Shown in pieces: positions 17,234 through 26,098 of a stretch of 64,000 nt of DNA (position 1 is the stretch's first letter; every line of letters begins with the position of its first letter). Origin of the DNA: Shewanella livingstonensis (GTDB lineage: Bacteria; Pseudomonadota; Gammaproteobacteria; Enterobacterales; Shewanellaceae); assembly GCF_003855395.1 (NCBI RefSeq), contig NZ_CP034015.1:3978001-4042000 (forward strand), given 5' to 3'. Under the pieces are notes generated by a model that did not search any database, had not been told where the DNA came from, and saw only the letters and a list, made by a program, of their open reading frames with translations. Position numbers and translations under genes: made by a program.

Positions 17234-17578
17234 ATGGCTGATAACCTCATTAAAATACTGGTAATTGCAGTGTTGTTTTTTCTGGCCTATAAACTGATCT
17301 TTAGTGGTAGCCGTGGATTAACACTTTTTGAAATGCATTTTAAAGATGGCAAGCTCAACAAGCATAAGGGCAAAATACCGGAGAAGTTTGAACGTGATTG
17401 TCGTGCCATAGCCAAGTCTAATAAACTGACTTGCACGGTCAGAGCAGAAAAGTCAGGAGATGTACGTTTGCATGTGTCGGCCAATATTGGCGATAATTTA
17501 ATCCAGCAGATTCGTAACCAATTTCCGTTTGAGTATTACGATAAAAAACCGTCAGACGCATCCAAGCTTAAAGGCTAA
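17234..17578 (+). CDS. DUF3634 family protein
   Basis: 114 residues from the ATG at 17234, which follows AAAGGAGCAAACC; an in-frame ATG 24 nt upstream has no ribosome binding site. One N-terminal membrane helix (about residues 4-22) is followed by a small basic cytoplasmic or periplasmic domain with FEMHFKDGKLNKHKGKIPEKF. I recognise this as DUF3634, a family known mainly from Shewanella and related genera, of unknown function. A very long symmetric terminator follows. Confidence 0.8.
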   Translation: MADNLIKILVIAVLFFLAYKLIFSGSRGLTLFEMHFKDGKLNKHKGKIPEKFERDCRAIAKSNKLTCTVRAEKSGDVRLHVSANIGDNLIQQIRNQFPFEYYDKKPSDASKLKG

Positions 17579-17586
17579 TAAAGCTG

Positions 17587-17639
17587 CCTTGTAAACATAA
17601 AAAATGGACCTAATGGGTCCATTTTTTATGTTTACAAGG
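17587..17639. terminator. Bidirectional terminator with a perfect 24-bp stem
   Basis: Arms at 17587-17610 and 17616-17639 are exact reverse complements (CCTTGTAAACATAAAAAATGGACC on the left would pair fully) around the 5-nt loop TAATG. The T/A tracts within the stem allow termination in both directions between the convergent DUF3634 and DUF3833 genes. Confidence 0.88.
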
Positions 17640-17680
17640 ACATTAATATTACGCTTAATATTGTTGCTTAGTCTTGTTGC

Positions 17681-18289
17681 TTAGTCTTCTTGCTTAGAGA
17701 TGACCAAGGTCACTTGGGCTACAGTAATGCCAAACTTAATAATGTCACTTTTATTGATAATGGTTTTGTTATCAACTAGGAACATCCAATCATCAAAATG
17801 GACTTCATACTCACTGCCATCAACGGCTAATTGCATATCATAGCGCCAGCGTAATGCACTGCCGCGCGATTCACCCTCAGCAATACCTAAGATATCATTG
17901 GCAGTACCTTGGTAAACGCCATTACCTTTATCAGTAATTTTCCACACCCGAGTTTGCTTTTCACCGTCATCATAAATAAACCATTCGTTGATCACACCTT
18001 GCTTACCTTCAGGCGAGTCGGTCCAGTGCGCTTCCATAGTCACAGTAAATTTACGCGTCACCTTGCCAGAAAAGTCTTGTACTATGCCTGCAGCCGTTAG
18101 CTTACCGTCAAAAAATGTAACCAAGTCTAACGTAGGCGTGGTTTGTTGATAATCTTCAATCGATGCTGATGAACATGACATAACACCTAGAAGTAATCCG
18201 CTAAACAAACACACATGAGTAAACTTTTTTATTATCCCTAGTGTTGAAACATAAGCCCTTTGAGATATGGAGAATAGAGTCGCGTGCAT
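17681..18289 (-). CDS. DUF3833 family lipoprotein
   Basis: 202 residues. A signal sequence ends in LLLGVMSCSS, a plausible lipobox with the lipidated cysteine at about residue 39; a later start could shorten the leader. The mature domain matches DUF3833: LVTFFDGKLTAAGIVQDFSGKV near the start and VHFDDWMFLVDN at the end. Unknown biochemical role; regularly the last gene of the Cfa-associated stress operon. It overlaps the upstream gene by 1 nt (TAATG). Direct repeats of about 15 bp follow through the stop codon. Confidence 0.85.
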   Translation of the reverse strand: MHATLFSISQRAYVSTLGIIKKFTHVCLFSGLLLGVMSCSSASIEDYQQTTPTLDLVTFFDGKLTAAGIVQDFSGKVTRKFTVTMEAHWTDSPEGKQGVINEWFIYDDGEKQTRVWKITDKGNGVYQGTANDILGIAEGESRGSALRWRYDMQLAVDGSEYEVHFDDWMFLVDNKTIINKSDIIKFGITVAQVTLVISKQED

Positions 18290-18951
18290 TAGTTAGCTCC
18301 AATTAATTGTTGACGTAATTTGGGATGACTGGTTTTTTCTGACAACCAGATATCGAGAAAAGCTTCAGGAAACTGAGTGTTATTAACTTGATAAAATGGC
18401 GCATCGTTTAGTAAAAAGACCGCATCTTCAGGCGTGTTAACTCTAAATGTGAGTCTATCGCCCTCTTTTACATTGGGCCATGCATTGACTAACTGTTGGC
18501 GAAAGAGCTCGATATTGGCTTTGGTAAAACCTAAATGTTGCCACTGTTCAATAGTGGCATCGACCAAATCAATGGCGTCGATATCACGATGATATTTAAT
18601 GTCCAGAGTCATTGGAAATCGATTAGCTTGATATTTACCGTCGATAGAAAATAACTTTGCACTATAAATATCGAGCCATAGAAGACTCATGTCGGCAGAG
18701 CCTACTTCAATCAATGCTCCGTTCATATCGCTTATGTTGCTTATGTTGCTTATTTCGCTCTTATCGCTTGTACCGTTCCAATCGCTATTTTGACTGGTAT
18801 CATTGGCAAACGCATCACTAAGACTCAGCATAAAAATTAGTGATAATACAACTGCACCTACTACGCCAAACAGTAATTCTACCAACCAATGACTGCTTTG
18901 AGGCATGCGCAAATACGGTGTCGGTTTAGCGACGTTGTGTAAGGTTTTCAT
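18289..18951 (-). CDS. Chalcone isomerase-like protein
   Basis: 220 residues. An N-terminal hydrophobic segment (about 22-47) acts as signal or anchor. The rest matches the chalcone isomerase-like family: LLWLDIYSAKLFS, PMTLDIKYHRDID, GDRLTFRVNTPEDAVF. In plants relatives bind fatty acids; bacterial members are not shown to make flavonoids, so a lipid-binding role is reasonable. It overlaps DUF2878 by 4 nt and DUF3833 by 1 nt. A short SNI repeat (SEISNISNISDMNG) sits in the linker after the anchor. Confidence 0.82.
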   Translation of the reverse strand: MKTLHNVAKPTPYLRMPQSSHWLVELLFGVVGAVVLSLIFMLSLSDAFANDTSQNSDWNGTSDKSEISNISNISDMNGALIEVGSADMSLLWLDIYSAKLFSIDGKYQANRFPMTLDIKYHRDIDAIDLVDATIEQWQHLGFTKANIELFRQQLVNAWPNVKEGDRLTFRVNTPEDAVFLLNDAPFYQVNNTQFPEAFLDIWLSEKTSHPKLRQQLIGAN

Positions 18952-19478
18952 CTACGATTCTCCAAAGCAAGGTCCACCGTTGTGATGCGAGAGCTAATAA
19001 TGAGTAATACGGGAAATAAACCGCTCCAGATCAATGCCAATATTAGCGCGCTCCAAGCATCACCCAAAGGTAACGCGACTGCGTCAAATTTAGCGCCTGC
19101 GAGATAACTTAAACAACCAAATACACCACCCAATAATGATTGTAACCACAAGGTTAGCTTTCTAAATATCGCTAAGCTGTAATCTAAACAAAGTGCAAAG
19201 TAGAGCCACAACAATCCGAGCCAATAAGGCATATTATCGAACTGAAATACGCCAAACCACACCAATAGACTGTCAACCGTTATGCCAATCGCACCACAGA
19301 CACACATTACCAGCGCATCATGACGAACAGATGATGATAATAAAAAATGGCTAATGAGTAACAAAATAGACAGTAAGATGAGTTGGTTATGAGCAAGCAC
19401 ACCCGCCCACCAGACTAATTGAAAGCACAAAGCATTAATTAAGATGAATAATGTTGGCGGAATACCGTAAGCAGACAT
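18948..19478 (-). CDS. DUF2878 membrane protein
   Basis: 176 residues, five or six predicted membrane helices and little else (PPTLFILINALCFQLVWWAGVL at the start). Matches DUF2878, a family found next to Cfa-type methyltransferases. Inner-membrane, function unknown. The 4-nt overlap with the chalcone isomerase-like gene shows co-translation. Confidence 0.83.
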   Translation of the reverse strand: MSAYGIPPTLFILINALCFQLVWWAGVLAHNQLILLSILLLISHFLLSSSVRHDALVMCVCGAIGITVDSLLVWFGVFQFDNMPYWLGLLWLYFALCLDYSLAIFRKLTLWLQSLLGGVFGCLSYLAGAKFDAVALPLGDAWSALILALIWSGLFPVLLIISSRITTVDLALENRR

Positions 19479-19554
19479 AACACCTCACACAAACAGGATG
19501 AGACGTCCCGGCAACGTATTACCGGGGATATAAAAGACCAGTTAATATTACAAC
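19479..19554. repeat. Small CCCGG hairpin related to the genome repeat
   Basis: The 76-bp gap between cfa and DUF2878 contains GTCCCGGCAACGTATTACCGGGGAT (about 19504-19528), a short version of the CGTCCCGGCAGTG...GCCGGGAT hairpin that starts each unit of the island repeats. It is an isolated REP-like element inside an operon. Confidence 0.45.
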
Positions 19555-20793
19555 CTATTGAGGTCGATATTGAGGTCTAACCGCGACTAAGTGCACCGTA
19601 CTAGTGGTACGTTCTAAAAAACCGCCTTCACAGTAGCTTAGATAAAACTTCCACATGCGAATAAAATCATCACCATAATTTAAAGCTTTTATTTTATCGT
19701 AAGCGGCATCAAAGTTTTCGTGCCAGTGCTTTAAGGTACGCGCATAATCTTTGCCCATATCGTCGATAGACCAAGTAACCATATCGGTTTTCTTGGCGAT
19801 GTGTCGGGTCATTTCACTCACAGATGGTAAACAACCACCCGGAAAAATATAACGCTGAATAAAGTCGACACTCTTACGATAGCTATTGTAACGTTGGTCA
19901 GCAATGGTTATCGCTTGGATAAGCATGCGGCCATTAGGCTTCAGCATATGCTGTAGTTTTTCAAAAAAACCGCCTAAATATTCGTGACCCACAGCCTCGA
20001 TCATTTCTATCGATACCACCCGATCATATTCACCCGTTAATAAGCGATAATCTTGTTTAAGTAAGGTAATGCTATCCTCAAGTCCTTCTTGCTTCACTCG
20101 TGCTTGAGTATAATCGTACTGGGCATCTGAAATGGTAGTGGTAGTGACGTGTACGCCGTAATGTTTTGCGGCATAAATGGCCAGTGCGCCCCAACCCGTT
20201 CCTACTTCAAGCAGGGTTTGGCCTGGAATTAACTCTAAACGTTCGCAAATGGTGTGCAATTTGTGTAATTGCGCTTCATCTAAAGTACTGTCTTCGGCAG
20301 GATAAAGTGCACTTGAATACATCATTTCTGGGTCAAGAAACGCCTTGTACATATCATTACCTAAGTCGTAATGAGCCAGAATGTTGCGTTTTGAACCCGT
20401 TTCAGAATTACGGTTAAAGACATGCTTAAAACGATTAATGCCGTTGCTCAACCATGAAAAATAACGTTCTATATTGTCTAGCAGCGCTAAGTTTTTGGCA
20501 AAAATCTGCACCACTTTAGTTAAATCTGGGCTACACCAATGGCCTTGAATATAAGCTTCACCGGCACCAATTGAACCACCAAATACCACTTGACGATAGA
20601 AGTTAGCATGCTGCACTTGCATCGTTGCGTGTATGTTACTTTTAACATCGCCAAATTCTGAGGTTTGGTTACCATCGACAATCGTTAAATGACCTTCAGC
20701 AAGATGCGCTAGTGCGCGAAGAAGAATTTTTCTTGCTAGGCTGTCAGATAAACTCACTTGAGTCATACTACTTTCTGTCACCATATTTTCCAT
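19555..20793 (-). CDS. cfa: Cyclopropane-fatty-acyl-phospholipid synthase family methyltransferase
   Basis: 412 residues from the ATG at 20793 (GGAGAAATGAC upstream); an ATG 18 nt earlier is less well placed. The C-terminal SAM-dependent domain begins with HYDLGNDMYKAFLDPEMMYSSALY and has the SAM motif LLEVGTGWGALAIYAA, SIEMIEAVGHEY and RYIFPGGCLPS. The N-terminal about 120 residues form the lipid-binding domain. The family adds methylene or methyl groups to unsaturated acyl chains of membrane lipids. Beside the FAD and DUF1365 genes, it could act as a C-methylase for branched or furan fatty acids instead of forming cyclopropanes. Confidence 0.88.
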   Translation of the reverse strand: MENMVTESSMTQVSLSDSLARKILLRALAHLAEGHLTIVDGNQTSEFGDVKSNIHATMQVQHANFYRQVVFGGSIGAGEAYIQGHWCSPDLTKVVQIFAKNLALLDNIERYFSWLSNGINRFKHVFNRNSETGSKRNILAHYDLGNDMYKAFLDPEMMYSSALYPAEDSTLDEAQLHKLHTICERLELIPGQTLLEVGTGWGALAIYAAKHYGVHVTTTTISDAQYDYTQARVKQEGLEDSITLLKQDYRLLTGEYDRVVSIEMIEAVGHEYLGGFFEKLQHMLKPNGRMLIQAITIADQRYNSYRKSVDFIQRYIFPGGCLPSVSEMTRHIAKKTDMVTWSIDDMGKDYARTLKHWHENFDAAYDKIKALNYGDDFIRMWKFYLSYCEGGFLERTTSTVHLVAVRPQYRPQ

Positions 20794-20921
20794 GTCATTT
20801 CTCCAGTTCATACACTGCTTGTTCGTTCGCTTTGTTGGCGTAATGAAAGACTAATACGTGATAACTACTTATTTGGTTTACATTTTGCAACTATATTTTT
20901 AACTATGCTTGGTATTAGTGA

Positions 20922-21743
20922 TTAACTGACTTTAACGGTTTGCTTGCCAACAAAGGGGATCCGCTTAATAAATAACTTCATCGCTTGCCAATAAATACCT
21001 AACATAATTTTGAGCGTCATCAATGGGTAGCTAAGCATAAAGTGGCGTATTGAACGCGAGGTCAACGGTTGACGTTTTAACACTAAACCGGCATCAAATA
21101 ATTTATCATTATTATCATTTCTATTTTCAATGGTTACTTTCAGATGCTTAGCAGGAGGCGTGATACGCCACAAATAGTGCATATCTAAATTCATAAATGG
21201 CGACACATGAAACACTTTATCTGTTTGAGCGGTATTAGCCATATCAACTAAATAACAATGGCGCTCATTCCAGGGAGTATTACTCACCTCGGCAAGCATA
21301 TAAACCATGTCGTCTTGATGATAGCAAAAGTAAAAATTAACCGGACTAAAGTAAAAACCAAAATGGCGGATCTGTCCTGAAAATATCACTTTATCGCATA
21401 TTGTTGTCGCACCTAAATGCGCAATGGTTGTCAGTACGCGTTGTTTCAATGCCATTGCATCTGTGCCCAAACAAGCCTGATCCAATACCAGCTTATCTGC
21501 AAATTGCTGCTGTAGCGCATTGAGGTAATCATTAGGCTTAAATTTAAGCGGAGTAAACTTATCAGTAGAAAACAATTTACTCAGTGACGTTAATGCCGGC
21601 AGTTCATCTAAATCAATTGCCATCATCGCAATGTTATAACCAAAACTGTGCAATTTAGGCATGTGACGACGATGGTTTATCTTGCCGCTATATATGCCAC
21701 TGTTTAATTGATCATGTTTCATTAACGATGTGGTTTGATTCAT
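20922..21743 (-). CDS. DUF1365 family protein
   Basis: 273 residues of the DUF1365 family (COG3496): SGIYSGKINHRRHMPKLHSFGYNIAM at the start, HFGFYFSPVNFYFCYHQDD in the middle and VFHVSPFMNLDMHYLW. It overlaps the FAD oxidoreductase gene by 4 nt. The family is constantly linked to the FAD enzyme and Cfa methyltransferase; some alphaproteobacterial members have been tied to furan fatty acid formation (from memory). Probably a lipid-modifying enzyme or partner. Confidence 0.86.
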   Translation of the reverse strand: MNQTTSLMKHDQLNSGIYSGKINHRRHMPKLHSFGYNIAMMAIDLDELPALTSLSKLFSTDKFTPLKFKPNDYLNALQQQFADKLVLDQACLGTDAMALKQRVLTTIAHLGATTICDKVIFSGQIRHFGFYFSPVNFYFCYHQDDMVYMLAEVSNTPWNERHCYLVDMANTAQTDKVFHVSPFMNLDMHYLWRITPPAKHLKVTIENRNDNNDKLFDAGLVLKRQPLTSRSIRHFMLSYPLMTLKIMLGIYWQAMKLFIKRIPFVGKQTVKVS

Positions 21744-23008
21744 AAACTAATTCCAAAAAGATCACATACTTCAACCGCACTACGAACACCATCTTCATGA
21801 AATCCGTTATGCCAATAGGCACCTGCAAAATAGGTATTATGCTTACCATTGATAAGCGATCTTTTTGCTTGAGACTTCATGCTGGCATCATTAAATACCG
21901 GGTGAGCATAATTAAACTTACGTAAAATTTTACTGTCGTCAATTAATGCCGTTTGATTTAAGGTTACGCAAAATGTGGGCGCACTCGCTGGCAAGCACTG
22001 TAAAATATTCATGTTATAGGTCACACTAGCTGGACGCTGGGCAATGTCTTGCTCATTTTCACCATCTAATCGATAATTCCAACTTGCCCATGCCGCTTTA
22101 CGCTTGGGTAACAGCTTAATATCGGTGTGCAGCACCACTTCATTATTTTGGTACTCCATTGCGCCTAATACATCTATTTCGTCTTCAGTTGCATCAGTTA
22201 GCATAGCTAACGCTTGGTCGCTATGGCAACTCAATACCACATCATCAAAACGCTGCCACTCACCTTTAGCCACTTGAACATACACGCCATCATCGCTGCG
22301 TTTTATCCCTGTCACCGGAGAATTAAGCTTAATTCGATCGCTAAAAGGTGCCGTTAACGCTGGGATATAACTGCGCGATCCGCCTTCAAGTACATACCAC
22401 TGCGGGCGATCATTAATATTTAGCAAGCCATGGTGTTGGAAAAAACGAATAAAAAATCGCAAAGAAAAACCACGCATATCATCAATACTAGCAGACCAAA
22501 TTGCGGCGCCCATAGGCAAAATATAATGCTCACAGAAAAAGGCAGAAAAACCTTGTTGATCTAAGTACTCCCCTAAAGAAGCGTTAGGGTAGTGGTCTGC
22601 TTCATAAATCACTTTACAACTATTATTAAAACGAACAATCTCGCCTAAAAATTTGTAAAAACTGGGACGAAATAAATTACGACGCTGAGCAAATAAGCTC
22701 CACAAATTGTGACCATTATATTCAAGCCCGGTAATAGCATTATTGACACTAAAGCTCATCTCTGTCGGTATCGATTTAACTTTAAGTTGCGCCATTAATG
22801 TTTCAAAAAGTGGATAAGTACGGTCGTTAAACACAATAAAGCCTGAGTCAATTGCGTATTGCTGGCCAGCAACTTCCACATCTACGGTAGCCGTGTGCCC
22901 ACCAATATAATCATTTGCCTCAAACACAGTTACCGTGTGTTCACGACTTAATAAATGGGCGCTAGTTAAGCCCGAAATTCCACTACCGATGACCGCAATA
23001 TTTTTCAT
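21740..23008 (-). CDS. FAD-dependent oxidoreductase of the amine-oxidase fold (COG2907 type)
   Basis: 422 residues. The N-terminal Rossmann motif IAVIGSGISGLTSAHLL with a following acidic strand end (TVFEANDYIGGHT) binds FAD; the C-terminus has TYFAGAYWHNGFHEDGVRSA, the FAD-contact region of this subfamily. Good ribosome binding site AAGGATCAACTAA. Known partner of DUF1365 and Cfa genes; predicted to desaturate or oxidise modified acyl chains. The exact reaction is not shown by sequence. Confidence 0.86.
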   Translation of the reverse strand: MKNIAVIGSGISGLTSAHLLSREHTVTVFEANDYIGGHTATVDVEVAGQQYAIDSGFIVFNDRTYPLFETLMAQLKVKSIPTEMSFSVNNAITGLEYNGHNLWSLFAQRRNLFRPSFYKFLGEIVRFNNSCKVIYEADHYPNASLGEYLDQQGFSAFFCEHYILPMGAAIWSASIDDMRGFSLRFFIRFFQHHGLLNINDRPQWYVLEGGSRSYIPALTAPFSDRIKLNSPVTGIKRSDDGVYVQVAKGEWQRFDDVVLSCHSDQALAMLTDATEDEIDVLGAMEYQNNEVVLHTDIKLLPKRKAAWASWNYRLDGENEQDIAQRPASVTYNMNILQCLPASAPTFCVTLNQTALIDDSKILRKFNYAHPVFNDASMKSQAKRSLINGKHNTYFAGAYWHNGFHEDGVRSAVEVCDLFGISL

Positions 23009-23068
23009 TTAGTTGATCCTTGACGCTAATTATTATTTTTTATTGTTCTTATTGTTAATTGACTTGAG

Positions 23069-23824
23069 CTAGCTATTTTTAGGCGTCAATAGGGACACCA
23101 ATAATTTCTCTGGTAATAATGAAGCTAACTTAAGTAACCACGTAAATTTGGTTGGAAAATGGATCTCACGCTTTTGGCGTTGCATACCATTATAAATAGC
23201 CACGGCGGCTTGCTGCGGCGTAATTTGCATGGGCATAGCAAAGTCATTTTTTTCGGTTAAAGGCGTTTTCACAAAACCAGGGCAAATAACGCTAACCCCG
23301 ATACCATGCTTGGCAAGATCAACTCGTAAGCTACGACCTAAATAAGTAATCGCCGCTTTTGATGCACCATACGCTTCAGCACGCGGAAACGGTAAATAGG
23401 TGGCGCTTGAACTCATTAATCCCAGTTGGGCACCACGGCCTAATAGTGGTAAAAAATGTTCCAAACAATACCCCGTAGCAACCACATTGGTATTGATGAC
23501 TCTAGCAAATAAAGTTGAGTCAAAATGCAAGGCATCGTCAATATATTCACAGCTTCCAGCATTAAGCACCACTTGCTGAAGCTGCCAATGATGTTGTTGT
23601 AAAAGTTGCTTAAGCTTAGACGCGGCAGCTTGCACCTGTGCATTATCAGTAATATCAAATTCCAGCGGCGTAGCACCAGTAATAGCTTGCAAGGCTTGCG
23701 CGTTACGGCCACAGGCTATAACAGCAATACCTTGAGCAAGGTAATGCTCAGCTAAGGCTAAACCAATACCGGAGCTAGCTCCGGTGATTAATACTGCTGT
23801 GCGATTCACGTTATCTGTTGTCAT
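23069..23824 (-). CDS. Short-chain dehydrogenase/reductase
   Basis: 251-residue classical SDR: cofactor motif TGASSGIGLALAEHY near residue 15, NAGS, and the catalytic YGASKAAITYLGRSL with Tyr and Lys. The C-terminal helix and hydrophobic tail (FTWLLKLASLLPEKLLVSLL) suggest membrane association. Its stop/start overlaps the NTF2-like gene by 1 nt. Substrate unknown; the operon suggests a lipid or aldehyde. Confidence 0.88.
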   Translation of the reverse strand: MTTDNVNRTAVLITGASSGIGLALAEHYLAQGIAVIACGRNAQALQAITGATPLEFDITDNAQVQAAASKLKQLLQQHHWQLQQVVLNAGSCEYIDDALHFDSTLFARVINTNVVATGYCLEHFLPLLGRGAQLGLMSSSATYLPFPRAEAYGASKAAITYLGRSLRVDLAKHGIGVSVICPGFVKTPLTEKNDFAMPMQITPQQAAVAIYNGMQRQKREIHFPTKFTWLLKLASLLPEKLLVSLLTPKNS

Positions 23825-24327
23825 TACTTAGCCACTCTATTTTTAAGTAAGCCGATAAGACCGCCTAAAAACGGTACTTGCTCGTAGAGCATTTGTCCTA
23901 GGTCGAAGTAATCTCTGTGGGAATAAATTTTATCGGAAAATTTAAGTTGCGACATGCCTTCAACATTGATCAGCTGCCCTTTACTTAATTTTGGATGTGT
24001 ATAACTCATAGTCCAATACAACGCAGCTTGTTGTTTATCTGCGCTGACCACGACTTCTTTAATATCAAATTCGATGTTGATAACGTTTTGATACATGTTG
24101 GCAAAATAATGGGTTAATGCTTCTATACCCTCGACATGATGCATGGGATCTCTAAAGCAAATATCATCGTGATAGACTTGACGCAGTAAAAATAAATTAT
24201 CTTTATTAAGCTGCTGATACATATTAATAAAGGCATCAACAATAGCCGGATGACCATTAACAGACGCTGAGCTATCCGTATTTAATGGTTCTGATTGAGT
24301 ATCAACTATCGATTGTGTACCTTGCAT
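23824..24327 (-). CDS. NTF2-like (SnoaL) protein
   Basis: 167 residues from ATG 24327, which follows TAGGAGTCTGTTA; the longer frame to 24369 has no such site. The NTF2-like domain occupies about residues 28-140: AFINMYQQLNKDNL, VYHDDICFRDPMHHVEG and QAALYWTMSYTHPKL. Family members bind small hydrophobic molecules or catalyse simple reactions. It heads the seven- to eight-gene lipid operon. In other Shewanella and Vibrio this gene lies near an ECF sigma factor and ChrR; neither is present here. Confidence 0.82.
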   Translation of the reverse strand: MQGTQSIVDTQSEPLNTDSSASVNGHPAIVDAFINMYQQLNKDNLFLLRQVYHDDICFRDPMHHVEGIEALTHYFANMYQNVINIEFDIKEVVVSADKQQAALYWTMSYTHPKLSKGQLINVEGMSQLKFSDKIYSHRDYFDLGQMLYEQVPFLGGLIGLLKNRVAK

Positions 24328-24496
24328 TAACAGACTCCTATTACGCGACCAACAAAACTCACGGAACATACCTATAACAATGCCTTATATGACAATAAGA
24401 TAAAAGTATTTAATCTCCGTGAAACAAATAAAAAACTTATTCGAGTAAATACGATCAGTTCGAAGAAGTAGATCAACGTTTTAAACAAGTCACAAA

Positions 24497-24528
24497 GCAA
24501 AACGCCCAAGCAGAGCTTAGGCGTTAGT
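24497..24528 (-). terminator. Terminator after nrfA
   Basis: AACGCCTAAGC-TCT-GCTTGGGCGTT hairpin on the minus strand followed by TTGCTTT, 22 bp beyond the nrfA stop. It also separates nrfA from the NTF2-led operon. Confidence 0.75.
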
Positions 24529-24549
24529 GAAGTCAGTTAATTGGTATAT

Positions 24550-25971
24550 CTATTTAGAAACCTCATAACCCGTTTTAGCTACCGGCTGCCAATACTTATC
24601 AACTTCCTGTTTAATAAAAGCTTGTTTTGCTTTAATGGCATCAGCTTCAACAAAACCAATAGCAGCATGGGCTTTTTCTTTGCTGCTATAATCTGGATAC
24701 TCAACCTTGGTCACTGAAAATTGATTCAGTATTCGCGCTAATGCTTCCCGAGCATAAGTAATCTGCTCAGTGGCTTTGTTCAATAGTGCGATACCTTCTT
24801 TAGGATTGTGGGCGTACATGCCATGAGATGCCATAGCAAAGTCCCAACGCCATTGTGCATGACGAATCCCCATAATTGCATCGTTCATTTGCGGCCATGT
24901 CGCACCAGCATCCCAAGCCGCTTTTGCTTCATAATGTGCTTTGACTAATAGTCCTTCAACATGTCGTGCTTTAAGGTTAATGTCAGCTTTGGCTTGATCA
25001 AGCTTTTTAACTAAAATAGCTTTACTGCTATGGCAGCTGGCACAAGTACGATCAAAATTATCTAACGCACCAGCAACCTTATGGTCGGTAAACTTAGCGC
25101 CTTTGTCATCGGTAGCCTGAGGCATATGGCAGGTGATACACGTAACGCCTTTTTTAGCATGAGTTGAACGACTCCAATGTTCAAATTCAGGATGACGTGC
25201 TTTTAAAATCGGCGTTTTAGAAATCGGGTGGATCCACTCATAAAAGCGGCGAGTGTCGTAATACTTTTCAATGTCATCGGCTGAATTACCGAAAATCCAC
25301 GGAATATTAACCTTGTTATTATTTTCTGGCTGGAAGTAATAGGTCACATGGCATTGCCCACAAACTTGCGCCCCTTGCATTGCGCTGTCCTGCTGATCAA
25401 AAGGCAGTTTAATTTTTGCCATCGCATCTTGTGCATGTGGCCGAGGCAATGCCAATTTAGCACTGCCATCAACATGACAATCGCTGCAATACACCACAGA
25501 TTTAATTTCACGACCTAAGTCGACAAAATTAGCACCAGAATAACCCTCAATACCCATCTCTTTCATGAGTCTCGGTGCATCCGGAGTTTTACAAGTCCAG
25601 CAACTAGCAGATAACCCTTTATCGCCTTCTGCTATTGCAACACCAGTGCGTAAAGTATGGGTAACGTCTGCTACTGCAAATTGGTGCCCGCGAGGACTAT
25701 GGTATTCTTTTGCAAATGACGACCCCGCCCACAAAATGATGCTCGCAGGATATTGCGCCAGCATATCTTCACGATCAGATTGCTCAACGGTTGCTTGCCA
25801 AGAATCATATTGTTGTGGAAATTTCAGTTGATTAGGATCCACTTCAGCACTTTTGAGCGACCAAGATGTTAGGCTCAACAGTGCCATTGCACTAATAATA
25901 ATGCTTAACCCTACCTTGCTTCGCATCGGTTGAGTGGCTTTCATTATCACATCGATAAGTAGATCCATCAT
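24550..25971 (-). CDS. nrfA: Ammonia-forming pentaheme cytochrome c nitrite reductase
   Basis: 473 residues, periplasmic. After a signal anchor (about residues 22-40), the active-site heme motif CWTCK with lysine ligand is followed by CSDCH, CGQCH, CITCH and CASCH: all five hemes of NrfA. It reduces nitrite (and NO) with six electrons to ammonium in anaerobic respiration. The start at 25971 has AAAGGTTAGCAAT upstream; a later in-frame ATG would shorten the leader by 9 residues. No nrfBCD follow; in Shewanella NrfA takes electrons from CymA. nnrS lies upstream on the same strand. Confidence 0.95.
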   Translation of the reverse strand: MMDLLIDVIMKATQPMRSKVGLSIIISAMALLSLTSWSLKSAEVDPNQLKFPQQYDSWQATVEQSDREDMLAQYPASIILWAGSSFAKEYHSPRGHQFAVADVTHTLRTGVAIAEGDKGLSASCWTCKTPDAPRLMKEMGIEGYSGANFVDLGREIKSVVYCSDCHVDGSAKLALPRPHAQDAMAKIKLPFDQQDSAMQGAQVCGQCHVTYYFQPENNNKVNIPWIFGNSADDIEKYYDTRRFYEWIHPISKTPILKARHPEFEHWSRSTHAKKGVTCITCHMPQATDDKGAKFTDHKVAGALDNFDRTCASCHSSKAILVKKLDQAKADINLKARHVEGLLVKAHYEAKAAWDAGATWPQMNDAIMGIRHAQWRWDFAMASHGMYAHNPKEGIALLNKATEQITYAREALARILNQFSVTKVEYPDYSSKEKAHAAIGFVEADAIKAKQAFIKQEVDKYWQPVAKTGYEVSK

Positions 25972-26098
25972 ATTGCTAACCTTTCTCCAATCTCTTAATT
26001 TACAGCGCTACATTGTTCGATAAGTCTGTAGCACTACTTTTGCACTGTTTAGTGTAAGTTAACTGTTTAGCTAACTTGCGTTATCAATTTAGCTCACG

